A DNA stretch of 64,000 nucleotides from Circinella minor (GCA_016758965.1 JAEPRB010000043.1:125597-189596), one strand, 5' to 3'; counted from the stretch's first letter, positions 52,320-64,000 are shown. The notes: generated by a model from the sequence alone, not told the origin. Numbers and translations: made by a program.

Positions 52320-53032
52320 TACTGTACTGTGGTGGTTTTTATGCTACTTACCTGTACGTACTACACTTATTATCAATATATTTAAGTACAAGAAAGCTTG
52401 TATCATTTAGTCACCAAAAGCTATCACCTTATAATGTTGTTTTATGGTGGATACTATATAGTGAGTTATACAATGACGATCAAAAAAAAAAAAACTATAT
52501 ATCAATGTCAACTTTAAAAAGTGTTTCATTTTTACGTATTTTGTTACACATCAAAACTTGTTGCCATGGAAAGAGTGGTAGAGTTAACTTCAAAAATAGG
52601 GATTGCTTCCAATTAAAAATAAAAACAATAGGGAGGGGGGTAGACCACGTATAAAAAGCCTTCTTATTCAATAATACAACATTACTCATTATAGAAACTA
52701 TACAGTCGAACTCATTGAATACTATTCAAAAAAACATTACTTTATAATTTATGTAATAAGAAATTGACTCGTGAAGAAAAAATGATTTATATCTTCTATT
52801 ACACCAAAAGAACTTGCATAATTCATTCATGCGTCAAATCGAGGAAAAAGAAACTCAGCATTCAAAACTTTTTTTTACTCAGTTCATTCATAATAATGAA
52901 ATATTTTAGTTTTTACGTACAATGGTTATAATATGACAAATTTTACTTTTTACTTTAATAAAAATAATAAACAAAAAAAAAAAAATAAAGAAAGAGGAGG
53001 AGGAGGAGGAGGAGGAGAAAGGGTAAAATTAT
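52320..53032. other. Intergenic region downstream of the TIR element
   Basis: About 700 AT-rich bases before the stop codon of the LST2-like gene. A GGA trinucleotide run lies at about 52995-53018, in the 3' flank of that gene. No coding segment seen. Confidence 0.55.
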
Positions 53033-54491
53033 TTATATTGCAAGATCTAAAATAGTTTGTTCATCAATCATACTATGAGATGAAGAAGAATCTTGTTTAT
53101 CTTGATTTCTTAATGTTATTATTGAACTAGTAGTAGTAGTAGTAGTAGTAGTAGTATTATTATTCGATGCTAATGAAGTATCTGCAAAATGATCAAATAA
53201 ATGTCTTAAAATAACAATAAATGATTTAGCATTTTCATCGGCTAATAATGTATCTGCTATTTTACATATACTAATATAAATATATCGAAAAGTGATTGGT
53301 AAATGAAGATCATGTTCTTGTTGCCAACCATTGACTAAAGCATATTCTAATAATGTCCAATGTTGTACAAATGTTGAAAAAGTAGTGTCTTGTTCTTGTT
53401 GTTGTTGTGACATGATTGTTTTTTCTTCTAATACATTCATTTGATCTTTTAAATCTTGCATCCTATCCATTTGAGATTGAAACCAAATGGAATAATTATT
53501 ATTATTATTAGGTTTTCGCCATCCAGATACATTATTAAGATAAACCATGCCAGATAAAACAGTTAATCGAGGAACAGCAATAAATAGAATTGGATCTAAA
53601 TCTTGAATCATTGAATGTTGAATAATTTGACGCGTTAATGCTCGATGTAATGTCATGGGTAATAATCGAGTCAAAGAATCACTAAATAATTCTTGAGGTA
53701 AAGGTCGATATGTCTTGATTATCTTATTATTGGATGATGATAATATGAAAGTAGAGGATGGAATAGTAGTACCAAAAACAACACGACTATAACATTGATA
53801 AAGTAATAATTCAAATCGATCCCATTGTTTTAAAAAATCATCCAATCGTGTTTGTAATAAATGAGTGTCCAATAAAGAAATAGGAGTGAATTGTACTGCT
53901 TGTCCATGAATAATTTTACGTAAAAATTCCAATGATAATATAACACATGTCGCTAAAGGTTTTAATTCTTGAGTAAAATCTTTTAAATGACGTAAATGAT
54001 TGTTGTTATATAAAACTTGTGCAGCAAAAAAAATAGGTTCTTGTAATCTTTTTTTTTCTTGTTGTTGTTGTTTTGAAGAAACCCTGTTTTTGTGTAACAT
54101 TATTAATAGGTCAAGATAAATCATTTGTTGACGATGGACAGTGTCAAAATTCTTTTTTTTTTCATTTGATAATTGATTTATACTATCAAGCCATTGTTCA
54201 TCTAATAAAAGTTATTTTAGTTTACGTACGTATTAATTATTAAATTAAATATATATATATATATATATATATAAACGTACCAGCATGATATAAAAGTGAA
54301 AGTAAATTATCACGTTGAAGTTTTGGTATTTTATCGTTTGGTCCAAGTGGCCAAGATTTCATATGAAATATAGAACTTGACATATTTTGTTCATGTTGTT
54401 CTTGTTGGTGTATAAAATTATCATTATAAGATAATGAATGGATGGATTGATTTAAAGCAAGTCGAATTGTATATAAATAAAGTGCATCCAT
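53033..54491 (-). CDS. LST2 (lateral signaling target 2)-like protein without FYVE domain
   Basis: Exons 54281-54491 and 53033-54201 code 459 residues. The middle part follows the conserved N-terminal region of LST2/ZFYVE28: VQFTPISLLDTHLLQTRLDD, LLPMTLHRALTRQIIQHSMI, and QDLDPILFIAVPRLTVLSGM, which parallels 'DPALMFTIPRLAIVCGL' of animal members. Animal LST2 ends in a PI3P-binding FYVE domain and negatively regulates EGF-receptor trafficking. Here the protein stops after a Thr/Ser-rich tail (ending TILDLAI), so no FYVE is present. N-terminus MDALYLYTIRLALNQS is taken from the only in-frame ATG with good splice phase; an extra upstream exon is possible. Function is inferred only as far as the conserved region. 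Confidence 0.7.
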
Positions 54492-54951
54492 AATAAAATA
54501 ATGATTTATATTATTTATTATTATTAAAATTGAAAAAAAAAAAGTTAAGAAAAGAAAAAAAGATGTGGAAGAAAAGAAAAAAGAAAAGTTTTATATAAAA
54601 GATTTACAAGGGGGGGGGAGGAGGAAAGAGGGTTTTGTTGGGGGGTGGTGATGTTAAAAAAGAAAAAAAAATGAGGAGATCATAAAAGGCCAGTAACTTT
54701 CTATATTTAACCAATAAGGGGGGGGGAGTAGTTGTAAAGAAAGAGAACTGTTATATAATGATAACCTTATTCCCCCTGCTTTTTTTTTTTTTAAACATCC
54801 CTCTTTTTTCAACGTCGATCTCAATTGATATTAGTAACATTATCATAAAATAGAAACTAAAAAAAGATGCATGCAAATGCAAAACATGCTTCTACTTGAG
54901 TTATATATATGTACAATCTTTTATTTTTATTTTTAAAAGTAATAAACCTTA
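54492..54951. promoter_or_regulatory. Intergenic region with G-rich tracts
   Basis: 460 bases between the LST2-like start and the stop of the next minus-strand gene. The plus strand has several G runs (54610-54618, 54630-54632, 54640-54646, 54718-54727), a possible quadruplex-forming segment about 120-160 bases before the LST2-like start codon. Poly-A/T tracts surround it. Confidence 0.45.
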
Positions 54952-57801
54952 TTAAAGTTGAAGATCTTCTTCGTTTTGTTCAAGATGTCTATGCAACCTC
55001 TATAAAAAAAAAAAAAAAAAAGGGATCGACGTATGATTTTTAGTTAGTATTCATTTACATACACATATGTCATTGACTCCTTTTTTTTTAATCTATCATA
55101 TGAACAATTTTTATATATAGAATGCATATGTTTACCTGAATACGAGAATCATCAATATGTTCTCTACCTGACAATTCAACAACTCGATCAACAAATGCTA
55201 ATACAGATCGTTGCATATAAATTAATGATGTCTCAGAATTCATCATAATATTTCCTGGTCGAGTAGAATTTATATTATTATTTCTACGTGTCGTTTCAAT
55301 AACAGATATAGCTCGTATTGTAATATCTACCAAGGTAGATGTTAAATTTTCTAAAACATTATATGATTCTGTATCAAATGATTGTTGTTCTTGTAATGAT
55401 GATACATTTTTTGTTTCTTCTTGTTCTTCTTGTTCTATTACCCAATTGTTGTTGTTATTATTATTCAATGATAAAGTAGTAGAGGCTGATACTTCTTGTA
55501 ATGTTTGTAATGATGTCAATATTTGGACAATACCATCCATCCATTGCATAAGTCGAATATCTACTCTTGCTGTTGTTCCAAAAGTGGATCTTGAATTCAT
55601 CATTTTTATATCCATAGTTGTAATATTTTTATTATTATTGGTTGTTGTTGTTGTTGTTGTTGCTGATCCATGTTTATTATTATTACTGTTATTATGTTGT
55701 TGCTGTTGTTGTTCTCTTAAATATTCTAAATTTTCAGAAACCCATTGACCATAAATAGTTACAAGTATTCTACAACCATAAATCAATTTTCTTGATGGTA
55801 AACCAATAAAGGAAATAACAGATGCAATAAATTCAACACCATTTTGAATGGATTCCATTAACTAAAAATTTTTGTTTTGTTTATATAAAAAGTTTTTTTA
55901 GTCATTAACTAATAACAAATAAATATGCAAACCTGTTTTTTTTAAAAACAATCCCTTTCCCTTTGCCCCGCTCCCGAAAAAATTTTTTTTATTATAATCA
56001 CCTTATCACCTTCAGGATGATGTAAAAGTTCACGCATATCAGTAACTAAACTTTGTAATTTTGAACATTCTGTATCAAGTTCACTAATTAATCCAATACA
56101 AAGATTATAAAACCATCCTTTTACTGTAGCAATTAATTGTTCATCCACTGGTAATCCCATTGCTTTCCATCCAAGTCCATTTTGTATTAAATTATCTCCA
56201 TAAAGTGTCATTTTAGATTCTAATATGGATTGTAAACTTTGAATATCAGATAATAAATCATTTGTACGTGGTATAGCTTGAGAAACAAGTTCTTTCATAT
56301 CTTCAATAGACTACGTATATATATATATATAAAATGAAATTGGATCCCACTATTAGATATAACATGAAACCTCCCCCCCTCCCTTGTTTTCCATGGTTTA
56401 TCCCAATTCATTTGTCTTTTCTTCCCACCTCATGTGTGTCTGTGTATGATTTACCTGTACATAGGAAGCAAGTTTTTGAATATGTACTTCAAAAACTCGC
56501 CATTCTGGAAATATATCCTATTTAAACAAAGATCTAATATTAACAAAAACAACAAAAAAAAATTCTAGTTTTTTTTTTATATATAATAGTAAGCCAATCC
56601 CCTCCCACTTACAGTAAAAGGTAATGTATGATCTCCACTTAATTCATGAACTATTTTTAATATGTGTTCCAAATTTTCTTTAATAGTTTGAAATCGTTCA
56701 TCATTTGATTTTGTATAATCAGTTGTATTCATTTCTTGTAAACAATGTTGAAGTTGATTTTGTTTTTCATTAAAAACATGTTGATATTCTAATATATTTA
56801 TATTTTGTCGTTGTGCTTGTTGTTTTAACCATACATCAAAATCATGTTCCATTTTTGTATTTTGCATAGGTTGATTTAAATGGCTAGTGAATATTCTTTT
56901 TAATATACAATGGGCTTCTTGTTGTTGATCATTAAAAGTACAAGTAGTAGTAATATTATTATTATTATTATTATTACTAAAACGATGACCTAATACATGA
57001 TTTGTTGTTTGTGTCAAATTGGTTTTTCGTATAGGTCTTTTATATACACGGGGTGGTATTGGTTTATTAATATTGTTGTTATTGTTATTATTGGTGGTAT
57101 CCATATCAACATCGTCTGATATTCCAATAATATGGGGTCTGTTATTTTCATGATCTGCCATTGATAAATGACGTGCTATATCATTAGCCAAATTATTTGA
57201 TATTCGTTGCATTTTTCGATCACGTAAATTATCTGAAAAATTACTGCGCTTTCGTTTACTAATAGTTGTAATGGCTGAACCATGATCATTATTTAAAGAT
57301 CTTTGTTGTTGTTGTTGTTGTTGTTGTTGAATTCCTATATTAAAATATTTTATATTAATTTTTTTTTTTTTTAACTTTATATAAAATGTGAATTCTTTTT
57401 GATTTTGACACACAAATTAAACTTACCCGATCGTAAAATAGAATTTGTTTTAGAGTGATATTGTTTTCCTATTCGTTTATTATATAAAGAAGAAGAAGAA
57501 ACTTTATTTTGAATTTCAAAACTATCCTCTATAATATATATAAGTTTTTTATTATTATTATTATTATTAAGATTTAAATTTAAACTGACATAATTCCTTG
57601 TTCCCCCCCCCTCCTCCTCCTCTCCATGTTACTTAAAAAAAAGATCTTAATTTGATCTTTGATCAAAAAAAAAAAAAAAAAAAGAACTCTCTCTATTTTT
57701 TTTTTTTTACCTAATAAACCAAGTATTGTTTTAACACAATTTTCCCAGATCGTGACATTGTTACAAATAGAAGAAGTATTCCATAATGTTCGATCGTTCA
57801 T
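54952..57801 (-). CDS. Uncharacterised 686-residue protein
   Basis: Seven exons in transcript order (57711-57801, 57427-57528, 56613-57334, 56455-56517, 56002-56310, 55136-55861, 54952-54999) join in one frame. Start MNDRTLWNTSSICNNVTIWE. Residues 30-190 are disordered and basic (KRKRSNFSDNLRDRKM, Gln and Asn runs, PRVYKRPIRKT). From about 190 on the protein is helical: ILKRIFTSHLNQPM, HDFDVWLKQQAQRQNINILE, FQTIKENLEHILKIVHELSG, then DIFPEWRVFEVHIQKLASYV, GWKAMGLPVDEQLIATVKGW, FYNLCIGLISELDTECSKLQ and FIASVISFIGLPSRKLIYGC. The GWKAMGLP segment looks conserved but I cannot name the family. The C-terminus is a short charged helix (LEQNEEDLQL). It could be a cytoskeletal or nuclear scaffold; this is only a guess from the helical make-up. 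Confidence 0.75.
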
Positions 57802-58100
57802 TATTTTTTTTAAGTTTTTTAAAAGAAAAAGGGAAAAAAAAAATCGGGTTTCTTTTTTTTTCAAAAGATAAAAAAAGAGCTGGGCTGCATAGCTATAATA
57901 AGATCCCCGCTTATAATATATACAACGCACACAATAAGAACGGGTGAGAGTTTTTTTTATAACCCACTAAAACTCCTAAAAATATAGAACAATTAAGTAA
58001 TTTTTTCATAAATTTCCCCCTCCTCCCCTCTCTCTTTTTTTCTTTTTCTTCTATTCCTCCTCTTTTCCCCTCCCCCTCCCCTTTCTTTATAGTGGCGCTT

Positions 58101-58131
<31 letters not shown>

Positions 58132-58189
58132 TATCTCCATTAAAAGTATATATATATATATTTATTAAGAAAGAGAAAAAAAAAAGTTC
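57802..58189. promoter_or_regulatory. Divergent promoter region
   Basis: 388 bases between two divergent start codons. It has strong CT-rich tracts (58018-58125, including a CT dinucleotide run at about 58101-58122) on the plus strand, just before the ABP2-like start, and poly-A/T elsewhere. Confidence 0.55.
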
Positions 58190-60494
58190 ATGAATCTCTC
58201 TGAACTTATTCATCGTTCTACAGACGATAGTAGTCCAACCATCGTTCAACACCATTCTACTACTTATGACCCTCACCCGTTTCAAACCACTTCAACCACT
58301 TCAACAACAGTAGATGCTATGCAACTTTATAATAACGAAGTTTTAGAATCTTCTCGATTTGTAACAACAAAAAATAACGATGATGGCATTTATAGTCCAG
58401 CCAAAGTAATTTTTTTTTCTTTTTTTCTTTTTTTTTTTTTAATTAAAAGAATTCAATTTAAATATTTATTTTTTTAAGGCATTACCCATGTCAAGCCCTA
58501 CAACAAGTAGTAGTAGTAGTTGGCATTATAATTCAACCATGGGTGAAAGTTCACGTTCACCTTATGCAAGTACACTTTCTGACCAATCGGATCGTTCACG
58601 ATTATTATTAACTGATTCACCACCATTACCACCAGCGACTTCAACAACAAATGTTTCTTCTTCTTCTTCTACTACTACTACTTTTAATAATAATGATAAA
58701 ACGACATCAACAATAATAATAAGAGAAGAGGATGATGAAGAAGAAGAAAGAAGAAGAAGAATAAGAGGAGATACACCTGGAAGTACAGATTCACCTGTAT
58801 CCCCTATACCTATGGATCGCTCACCTCATTTTATTCATGAAGAAGAAGATTCACCTGAATTACATCATCACCATTATCAACCTAATAATTCTATTGCAAC
58901 ACTGTATGCACGAAAAAATAAGAATGAAACACCTATTTTAACAATTACAGGTGAAACAGTGAATAAGGATAATATTGAAGAAGGATATGTTCAATTTATT
59001 CTTCATCATGATCCACAATCTATTAATGATAGTATTGAAAGTTTAATGTATGTTAAACGTAAATTTTCAGCTGTACCAAAAACAGGTGATTTAGCTTATA
59101 CAACATGGGATGTATTTACATTAGTTAAAAAACTTCATAATCAACAGGTAAAAAAAAATTATAAATAGAAAAAGAGTGGGATGATATATATATATATATA
59201 TATATATTCATACAAAAATAATTTTTAGATTAAAAATTGGTCACAATTAGTTGGACAACTTGGATTATCTGATATGACAGGAAGACCTCAATTTGCACAA
59301 AGAGTGAAACGATGGATGCGAAAATATAGAATTGATTGTTACTTTGATTACCTATTAGGAAATTCATATAATTATCATTCACCTGATGAAAAAAATACTG
59401 GATGTTTAATGATGGGAAATTATCAAAAGAGAAATAATAAATCATCATCCAAAATATCTACACCTATCATGTCAACAACAACAATAACCGATGAAACAGA
59501 TTCAATCCAATCATCCAATTCAACCAATGGAATTGGAAATGGACGAACTAGAAAACGATCACGTTATTATTTATTAACAGATGAAGATGATAATGATGAA
59601 GCAGAAGAGGAAGAGGATGAAGAAGAAAATAATAATAATAATAATGGAACAAGTGATGATGAAACAAAACGTAAAACTACACCTATTGTACTCGCTGGAA
59701 GTAGAAAACGAGCACGTATGTCACCTCATCATGTTTATACTGAAAATTTTCGATTTTCAAAAACATTATTACATCAACATCGATTATCTGAATTAGAAAA
59801 TAATGATGATACAGAAGATGATGAAGGTGGTTATGATGATGATCCTAATAGGATGAATAATGATAATAATAATAATAATAATGAGGATGAAATGGATAAT
59901 GAGGATGAAGAACAAGTAGATAATAATAATGAAGATGATCAAATGGAAGAAGGAGACGAAGAAGACGAATTAGCATCTACATCATCATCATCCACTATAT
60001 CACAACCACCGACCACCCTTACCAACAATAATAATAACAATAGATCTATCAATGCCATTAATACTACTACTCATACTTCTCCTATATCATCATTATTATT
60101 AAACAATAATAATAACAGTACAACAACAACAACAACAACAACAACAGCAAATATAACACAAACGGCTGGACCGTCTACCTCTTCACTATCACAATTACCG
60201 CTTCCTTCCTTATTAACATCAACACCTTCTTCTTCTTGTTCAAATTGTAATCAAATACAATCTACTGTACATTCATTACAAGAGGATGTTCAGTTATTAA
60301 AAGAACAAGTATTATTATTACAAAATAACTTAAATCAAGAAATATCAAGTAAACAAATCATGGAAAAACGATTATCAAGTATTTGTTCTCATTATGATAA
60401 TTGGAGATCTAAACTTGCTATTCAATTACTTCAAAATCCATTTAATCCAGATAGAATGGATTTACCAAGTAATTTAAATAATAATAATCCATGA
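58190..60494 (+). CDS. ARS-binding protein 2 (Abp2) family protein
   Basis: Exons 58190-58405, 58479-59147 and 59229-60494 code 716 residues. The Abp2 domain lies at about residues 228-345: DNIEEGYVQFILHHDP, KFSAVPKTGDLAYTTWDVFT, LVKKLHNQQIKNWSQLVGQL, and FAQRVKRWMRKYRIDCYFDY followed by LLGNSYNYHS, closely parallel to fission yeast Abp2, which binds origins (ARS) and AT-rich DNA. Flanks are disordered: Ser/Thr-rich before, long Asp/Glu and Asn tracts after, with basic TRKRSRYY and SRKRARMS stretches as likely nuclear signals. A C-terminal coiled coil begins CSNCNQIQSTVHSLQEDVQL and continues LLKEQVLLLQNNLNQ. The acceptor of exon 2 is AAG. In fungi with this domain it is also found in transcription-factor-like proteins, so a role in replication here is not certain. 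Confidence 0.85.
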
Positions 60495-61362
60495 CGATTC
60501 TATTTTTATTTTTTAGTTAAAAAAAAAACATCTCTCTCTCCGCCGCTCTCCCCCCCCCTTCCACCCTCTTTCTTTAATTATTGTACATATATCATCCATT
60601 TATAAGCTTATCTTTCTCTTTTTTATTATTATTATTACTTATTGTTTACATATAAAACACTCTTTCCCTCCCTTCCTCTCTTTTCTCTCTTTCCCTCTTA
60701 AAACATATATCATTTATTATTATCATTTTTTTTTCTCCTTGTTGTATTTTATATATATATATATTCCTTTTTTTTTTGTGTGTGTTTCTCATATTTTTCA
60801 TCTACACGTTTATTCCAATGAACAATTTTCTATACATTCATATATATATATATATATGTTCCATATTTACAATAAAGAATATTATATTATTTAATAATAA
60901 CTTGATATATACCACGTGGTATTCTATTGAGTTTATATATATATATATATATACGTACTTTTCAAAAACTACTACTACTACTACTAACTAAAACACGTGT
61001 CTATTGTTTTTTTTTAATAATAATATACAAGTGTTACTATAATTATATGATTCACTTTTTTCATTACATAATAATTAAAAGAAAAAAAAAAGTGGGGGGG
61101 GGGAGAAAAGTAAAATAATTTTACGAGCATATTTTATAAAGTCAATAGGGTGAATGCTTTGTTTTAATAAACTGGCTTATATTATTATTTACATTTACGT
61201 ACATACAAAGAAGAAGTGGATTATGTAAATAATGACGAACAATGTGAATGAATGTGTGTATGTGTAGGATGGGTGGTTGGTGTAAAAGGGAGGGGGTAGG
61301 TATGGTATTACTATATTACAATATTATATATATATATATATATATAAAAGTTAGCATTTTAT
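60495..61362. other. Convergent intergenic region
   Basis: About 870 bases between two facing stops. CT-rich tracts at 60535-60700, several (TA)n runs (for example 60842-60855, 60937-60952, 61328-61345) and a G run at 61095-61103. No coding segment of note. Confidence 0.55.
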
Positions 61363-63366
61363 TTATTTCTTGATTCGTAAAGTGGTTTTTCGAAGTTCTG
61401 TTTGATCTAAATCTCGAACACGAAAAACAGATACAAAAGGATGAATGGTTTCTGATAATTGTTCTTTTGGTTGACTTGATGTTGATGATGATGATAATAA
61501 AATAGGTACTTTTTGATTTTTTTCTTCTTCTTCTTCTTTATTTAATAATCCAAGTGATTTAATTTCATTCATAAATTGAGTAGCAAATAAACGCATATTG
61601 AATGTATCATTAAAATAAGCGGGTGTACTTTTTAATAATTCTAAATTAATTAATAATTGTTCTGCTGCAATGGATTGTAATTTTTTCTTATTGAATAATT
61701 GGTGTTGTGGTTGTTGTTGTTGTTGTGGCGATGGTGGTAGTTGTTGATTTTTAAAAGAAAATAAGCATGCATTAGAAATCATAAGTTGAGTGGTTAATTT
61801 TTGATAGATAGAATAAGAAACTTTATGTATAGTAGGGAATAAATGATGATAAGTACTTTGATCACATCCATCATTTTTTAAATGTTGTAATGCTTGTAAA
61901 AGTTGAAGATTAGTATCTAATGTATTATGAATTAATAATAATAATGAATCTTCTTTTTCTTGTTTTAAATTTTGTTCATTCATTTCAAAAAGTCTTGAAA
62001 ATAAAACGAGTCGCATAGCATGATAACATAAATGAAGATGAATATCCACACGTGGATTAAATTGTTGTTGAATGAATAAAGGTGGATTAGGTTGAATAGC
62101 ATTGTAAGGTAATTGATGATACCATAATTCGAGTGATTGTGTAATTTTTTCATATAGAGGTGATGTAATACTTGTTAATTGATTGGATTTAAAAGCTCGA
62201 AGATATTGACGTATAAAATGAGCTAACATTGCAAAATGATGTAAATGATCATTATGATTAGATTGTTGTATAATTGTATTAGTATGATCCATATATATAT
62301 CAGGAAGTAATCGATCTCTTTTAAGTGTTAAATCCATCCAAGCATCCACATAATACCAACGATACCAACAAGCTAACCAATGGGGATCATTCTTAAATTG
62401 ACTTTTTTGTTGTTCATGTTGTCGTTTTAATGCAATAGCTGCTAATCTTCCCCATGTCCGTTGTTCATCATATAATCGTAATAAATTAGATGTATAACTT
62501 AAACAAAAATAAGATTGAATTACACTTGGATTTAATTCTTCATCAATATCGAAAAAAACATCATCCACTTGACTACGTGCTTTTTTATAGAGAGTGAAAG
62601 CCATATCTTTTGCTTTTGTTGAATATTGATGTTGATGATTTGGATCCGAAACAAGACTAATGGCTGCAACACAATATAAGATGGAAATAGGTAAATGTGT
62701 ATGATGTCGTATAAGATCTAGTGGAATGGGCGCTATTTTAAAACCAATACAACACCAGTGCTTGGATGCACGGTCCAACATAACACCTAAAAATTGAGTA
62801 TTGGTAACATCGATTTGATGAAAACGACTGAGTCTTGGAATTTTATCACCATAATAGTAGTGTTGAATCAAGTTGTTTGTTATTTGATATTTTGTATTAT
62901 TATTATTATTATTATTAGGAACAAGTTGTTGTTGTTGTTGTTGTTGGTACTTTTTTTCAGATTTTTGAGTGGTTGTCATTGTTGTTGTTGTTGTTGTTTT
63001 TGTTGTCGTAGAAACTATATCTTCTCCTCCCACTTGTAATAAAAAGTCTTGAAGGTCTTTGTAAGATTCTAATTGTAAAGTAACTGGAAGAAGATTAGGA
63101 TCAAGATTCATTGTATGCCAATAGCCTTGTTGTTGTTCATCTTTTATTTGGTCATGAACAATGGGAGGTGAAGTAGGAGAATGAACATTCAAGTTGTTAG
63201 CTCCTTCTTCTAAGGATACTAAAGGTGGTAAAAGAACAGGTTGTTTATTATTTTCGTGATATAAAACATGTTGTTGTAGTATGGATGATGATATATTATT
63301 ATAATTATTATTATTATTGAACAGTAAAGATTTTTCGTCTGCAGGTGGTGATGGAAGATTTGTCAT
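61363..63366 (-). CDS. Fungal transcription-factor-like protein without a visible Zn2Cys6 cluster
   Basis: One uninterrupted frame of 667 residues from an ATG at 63366. Residues 1-165 are low complexity with Asn, Gln, Thr and Pro runs. From about 190 the middle homology region typical of Zn2Cys6 regulators can be followed: RASKHWCCIGFKIAPIPLDL, LYCVAAISLVSDPNHQ, SYFCLSYTSNLLRLYDEQRT, WGRLAAIALKRQHEQ, WLACWYRWYYVDAWMDLTLK, and ALQHLKND near 480. No Cys6 cluster precedes it, and the 600 bases upstream look like promoter and CT-rich leader. An acceptor-like TACGTAG lies just 5' of the ATG, so an unseen upstream exon beyond a long intron cannot be excluded. Function unknown; probably a regulator or a degenerate relative of one. 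Confidence 0.75.
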   Translation of the reverse strand: MTNLPSPPADEKSLLFNNNNNYNNISSSILQQHVLYHENNKQPVLLPPLVSLEEGANNLNVHSPTSPPIVHDQIKDEQQQGYWHTMNLDPNLLPVTLQLESYKDLQDFLLQVGGEDIVSTTTKTTTTTTMTTTQKSEKKYQQQQQQQLVPNNNNNNNTKYQITNNLIQHYYYGDKIPRLSRFHQIDVTNTQFLGVMLDRASKHWCCIGFKIAPIPLDLIRHHTHLPISILYCVAAISLVSDPNHQHQYSTKAKDMAFTLYKKARSQVDDVFFDIDEELNPSVIQSYFCLSYTSNLLRLYDEQRTWGRLAAIALKRQHEQQKSQFKNDPHWLACWYRWYYVDAWMDLTLKRDRLLPDIYMDHTNTIIQQSNHNDHLHHFAMLAHFIRQYLRAFKSNQLTSITSPLYEKITQSLELWYHQLPYNAIQPNPPLFIQQQFNPRVDIHLHLCYHAMRLVLFSRLFEMNEQNLKQEKEDSLLLLIHNTLDTNLQLLQALQHLKNDGCDQSTYHHLFPTIHKVSYSIYQKLTTQLMISNACLFSFKNQQLPPSPQQQQQPQHQLFNKKKLQSIAAEQLLINLELLKSTPAYFNDTFNMRLFATQFMNEIKSLGLLNKEEEEEKNQKVPILLSSSSTSSQPKEQLSETIHPFVSVFRVRDLDQTELRKTTLRIKK

Positions 63367-64000
63367 TGGCTACGTACAAACACAAATGATATATATGTGT
63401 GTGAAAGAGAGAAACAGAGAGAAAAGAAGGAAAAAAAAAAGGAAATTTTACACAGAAAAAAAAATATCAACACCTTTTTTTTTTTTTTTTTTGGCTTGGT
63501 ATAAAAAAAAAAATTATTATTATTATTAAAGTACAAAGAAAAAAAGTAAAATGATATTACGTAAAATGATATAGTATTTCTTGGTTGTTATTTTTGTCAA
63601 ATAGTAAGGTAGTAAAGTAGTATATAAAGTTTATTCGGGAGGGGACTCATTATATAGAATAAAAGATATACTTTTTTTTTAGAATAATCATATGTAACTA
63701 AAAAAAAAAAAAAAAGAGGGGTTTGTCATCTAAATGTTAAACAGAATATGTTTTTATTGTACTACGTACATATAATTTATATATTTATTAATATCTATAT
63801 AAACATTGTTTATAAAATTATCTTTTATAAATATCAACTATTATTATATAGATAATAGATTTATTAAAATATATCATTTTCAAGTATATAAATAAATAAC
63901 AAGACGATGAATGATGATGATTTTAAAGATGAATGGTGGTTACACTAACAATGATTTAAATAAAAAAGTGTTACAAGCGGAGCACAGACAAACAAGATTA
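63367..64000. promoter_or_regulatory. Upstream region of the transcription-factor-like gene to window end
   Basis: The first 160 bases are CT-rich on the gene strand (leader). The rest is AT-rich. The final 60 bases contain a short Cys-containing reading (V-C-L-C-S-A-C) on the minus strand just before a GTAACA; it is too short to call an exon. No other feature seen. Confidence 0.4.

Noticed and set aside
63940..64000. Cys-containing reading (VCLCSAC) at the window end as a zinc-cluster exon of the gene at 61363
   Set aside because: C-x-C-x2-C does not fit the Zn2Cys6 spacing on its own, and the region between looks like a promoter.

Overview
The window looks like nuclear DNA of a filamentous fungus in the Mucoromycota, most likely Mucorales. 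It is very AT-rich, and almost every gene is split by short GT-AG introns of about 50-150 bases. Homopolymer runs and Asn/Gln/Glu/Ser/Thr repeats are common. It also carries a degenerate gene family (GLL-x2-GLKM, LD-LIL, E-x-GAGEAG-type motifs) that I associate with multicopy Mucoromycota genes. The taxon is inferred from these traits; no marker RNA is present to settle it.

Layout. 1-5.7 kb: the 3' part of a STE11-type MAPKKK (+), convergent with a dual-specificity phosphatase (-), then an STM1/SERBP1-like ribosome-associated protein (-). 5.7-9.9 kb: a gene-poor stretch with a short inverted-repeat element. 9.9-15.3 kb: a protein with a DOC/discoidin-like C-terminus (+), a nucleoplasmin-like protein without a prolyl isomerase domain (-), and a small coiled-coil protein (+). 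15.7-21.65 kb: a YPP1/TTC7-like TPR protein (-) and ARF1 (-), whose second intron is GC-AG. 24.5-31.5 kb: the AMPK gamma subunit SNF4 (+), a Zn2Cys6 transcription factor (-) and a tetraspanin (-).

31.5-41.3 kb is a repeat-rich island. It holds a GC-richer, strongly self-complementary 120-base segment (candidate structured RNA or fold-back element), a 454-bp element with mariner-like ends, two broken copies of the multicopy family, a 472-bp near-perfect palindrome flanked by TA, and a decayed DDE-type transposase. 41.3-49.6 kb returns to genes: a large acidic protein of unknown role (+), EMC10 (+), an MCUR1/CCDC90-like mitochondrial protein (+) and a PhoD-like phosphatase (-). 49.6-53 kb is dominated by a 1.73-kb element with inverted repeats of about 300 bp. 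53-63.4 kb: an LST2-like protein lacking FYVE (-), an unknown 686-residue protein (-), an ARS-binding-protein-2 family protein (+) and a fungal transcription-factor-like protein with no visible zinc cluster (-).

The genes do not form an operon or a biosynthetic cluster. Some share processes: MAPK signalling (STE11-like kinase beside a MAPK-phosphatase-like protein), membrane traffic and lipid signalling (ARF1, YPP1, LST2-like), and energy sensing (SNF4). I found no rRNA or CRISPR array and no tRNA I could defend. Gene models were assembled by hand from reading frame, splice signals and homology; coordinates are CDS only, from start codon to stop codon.
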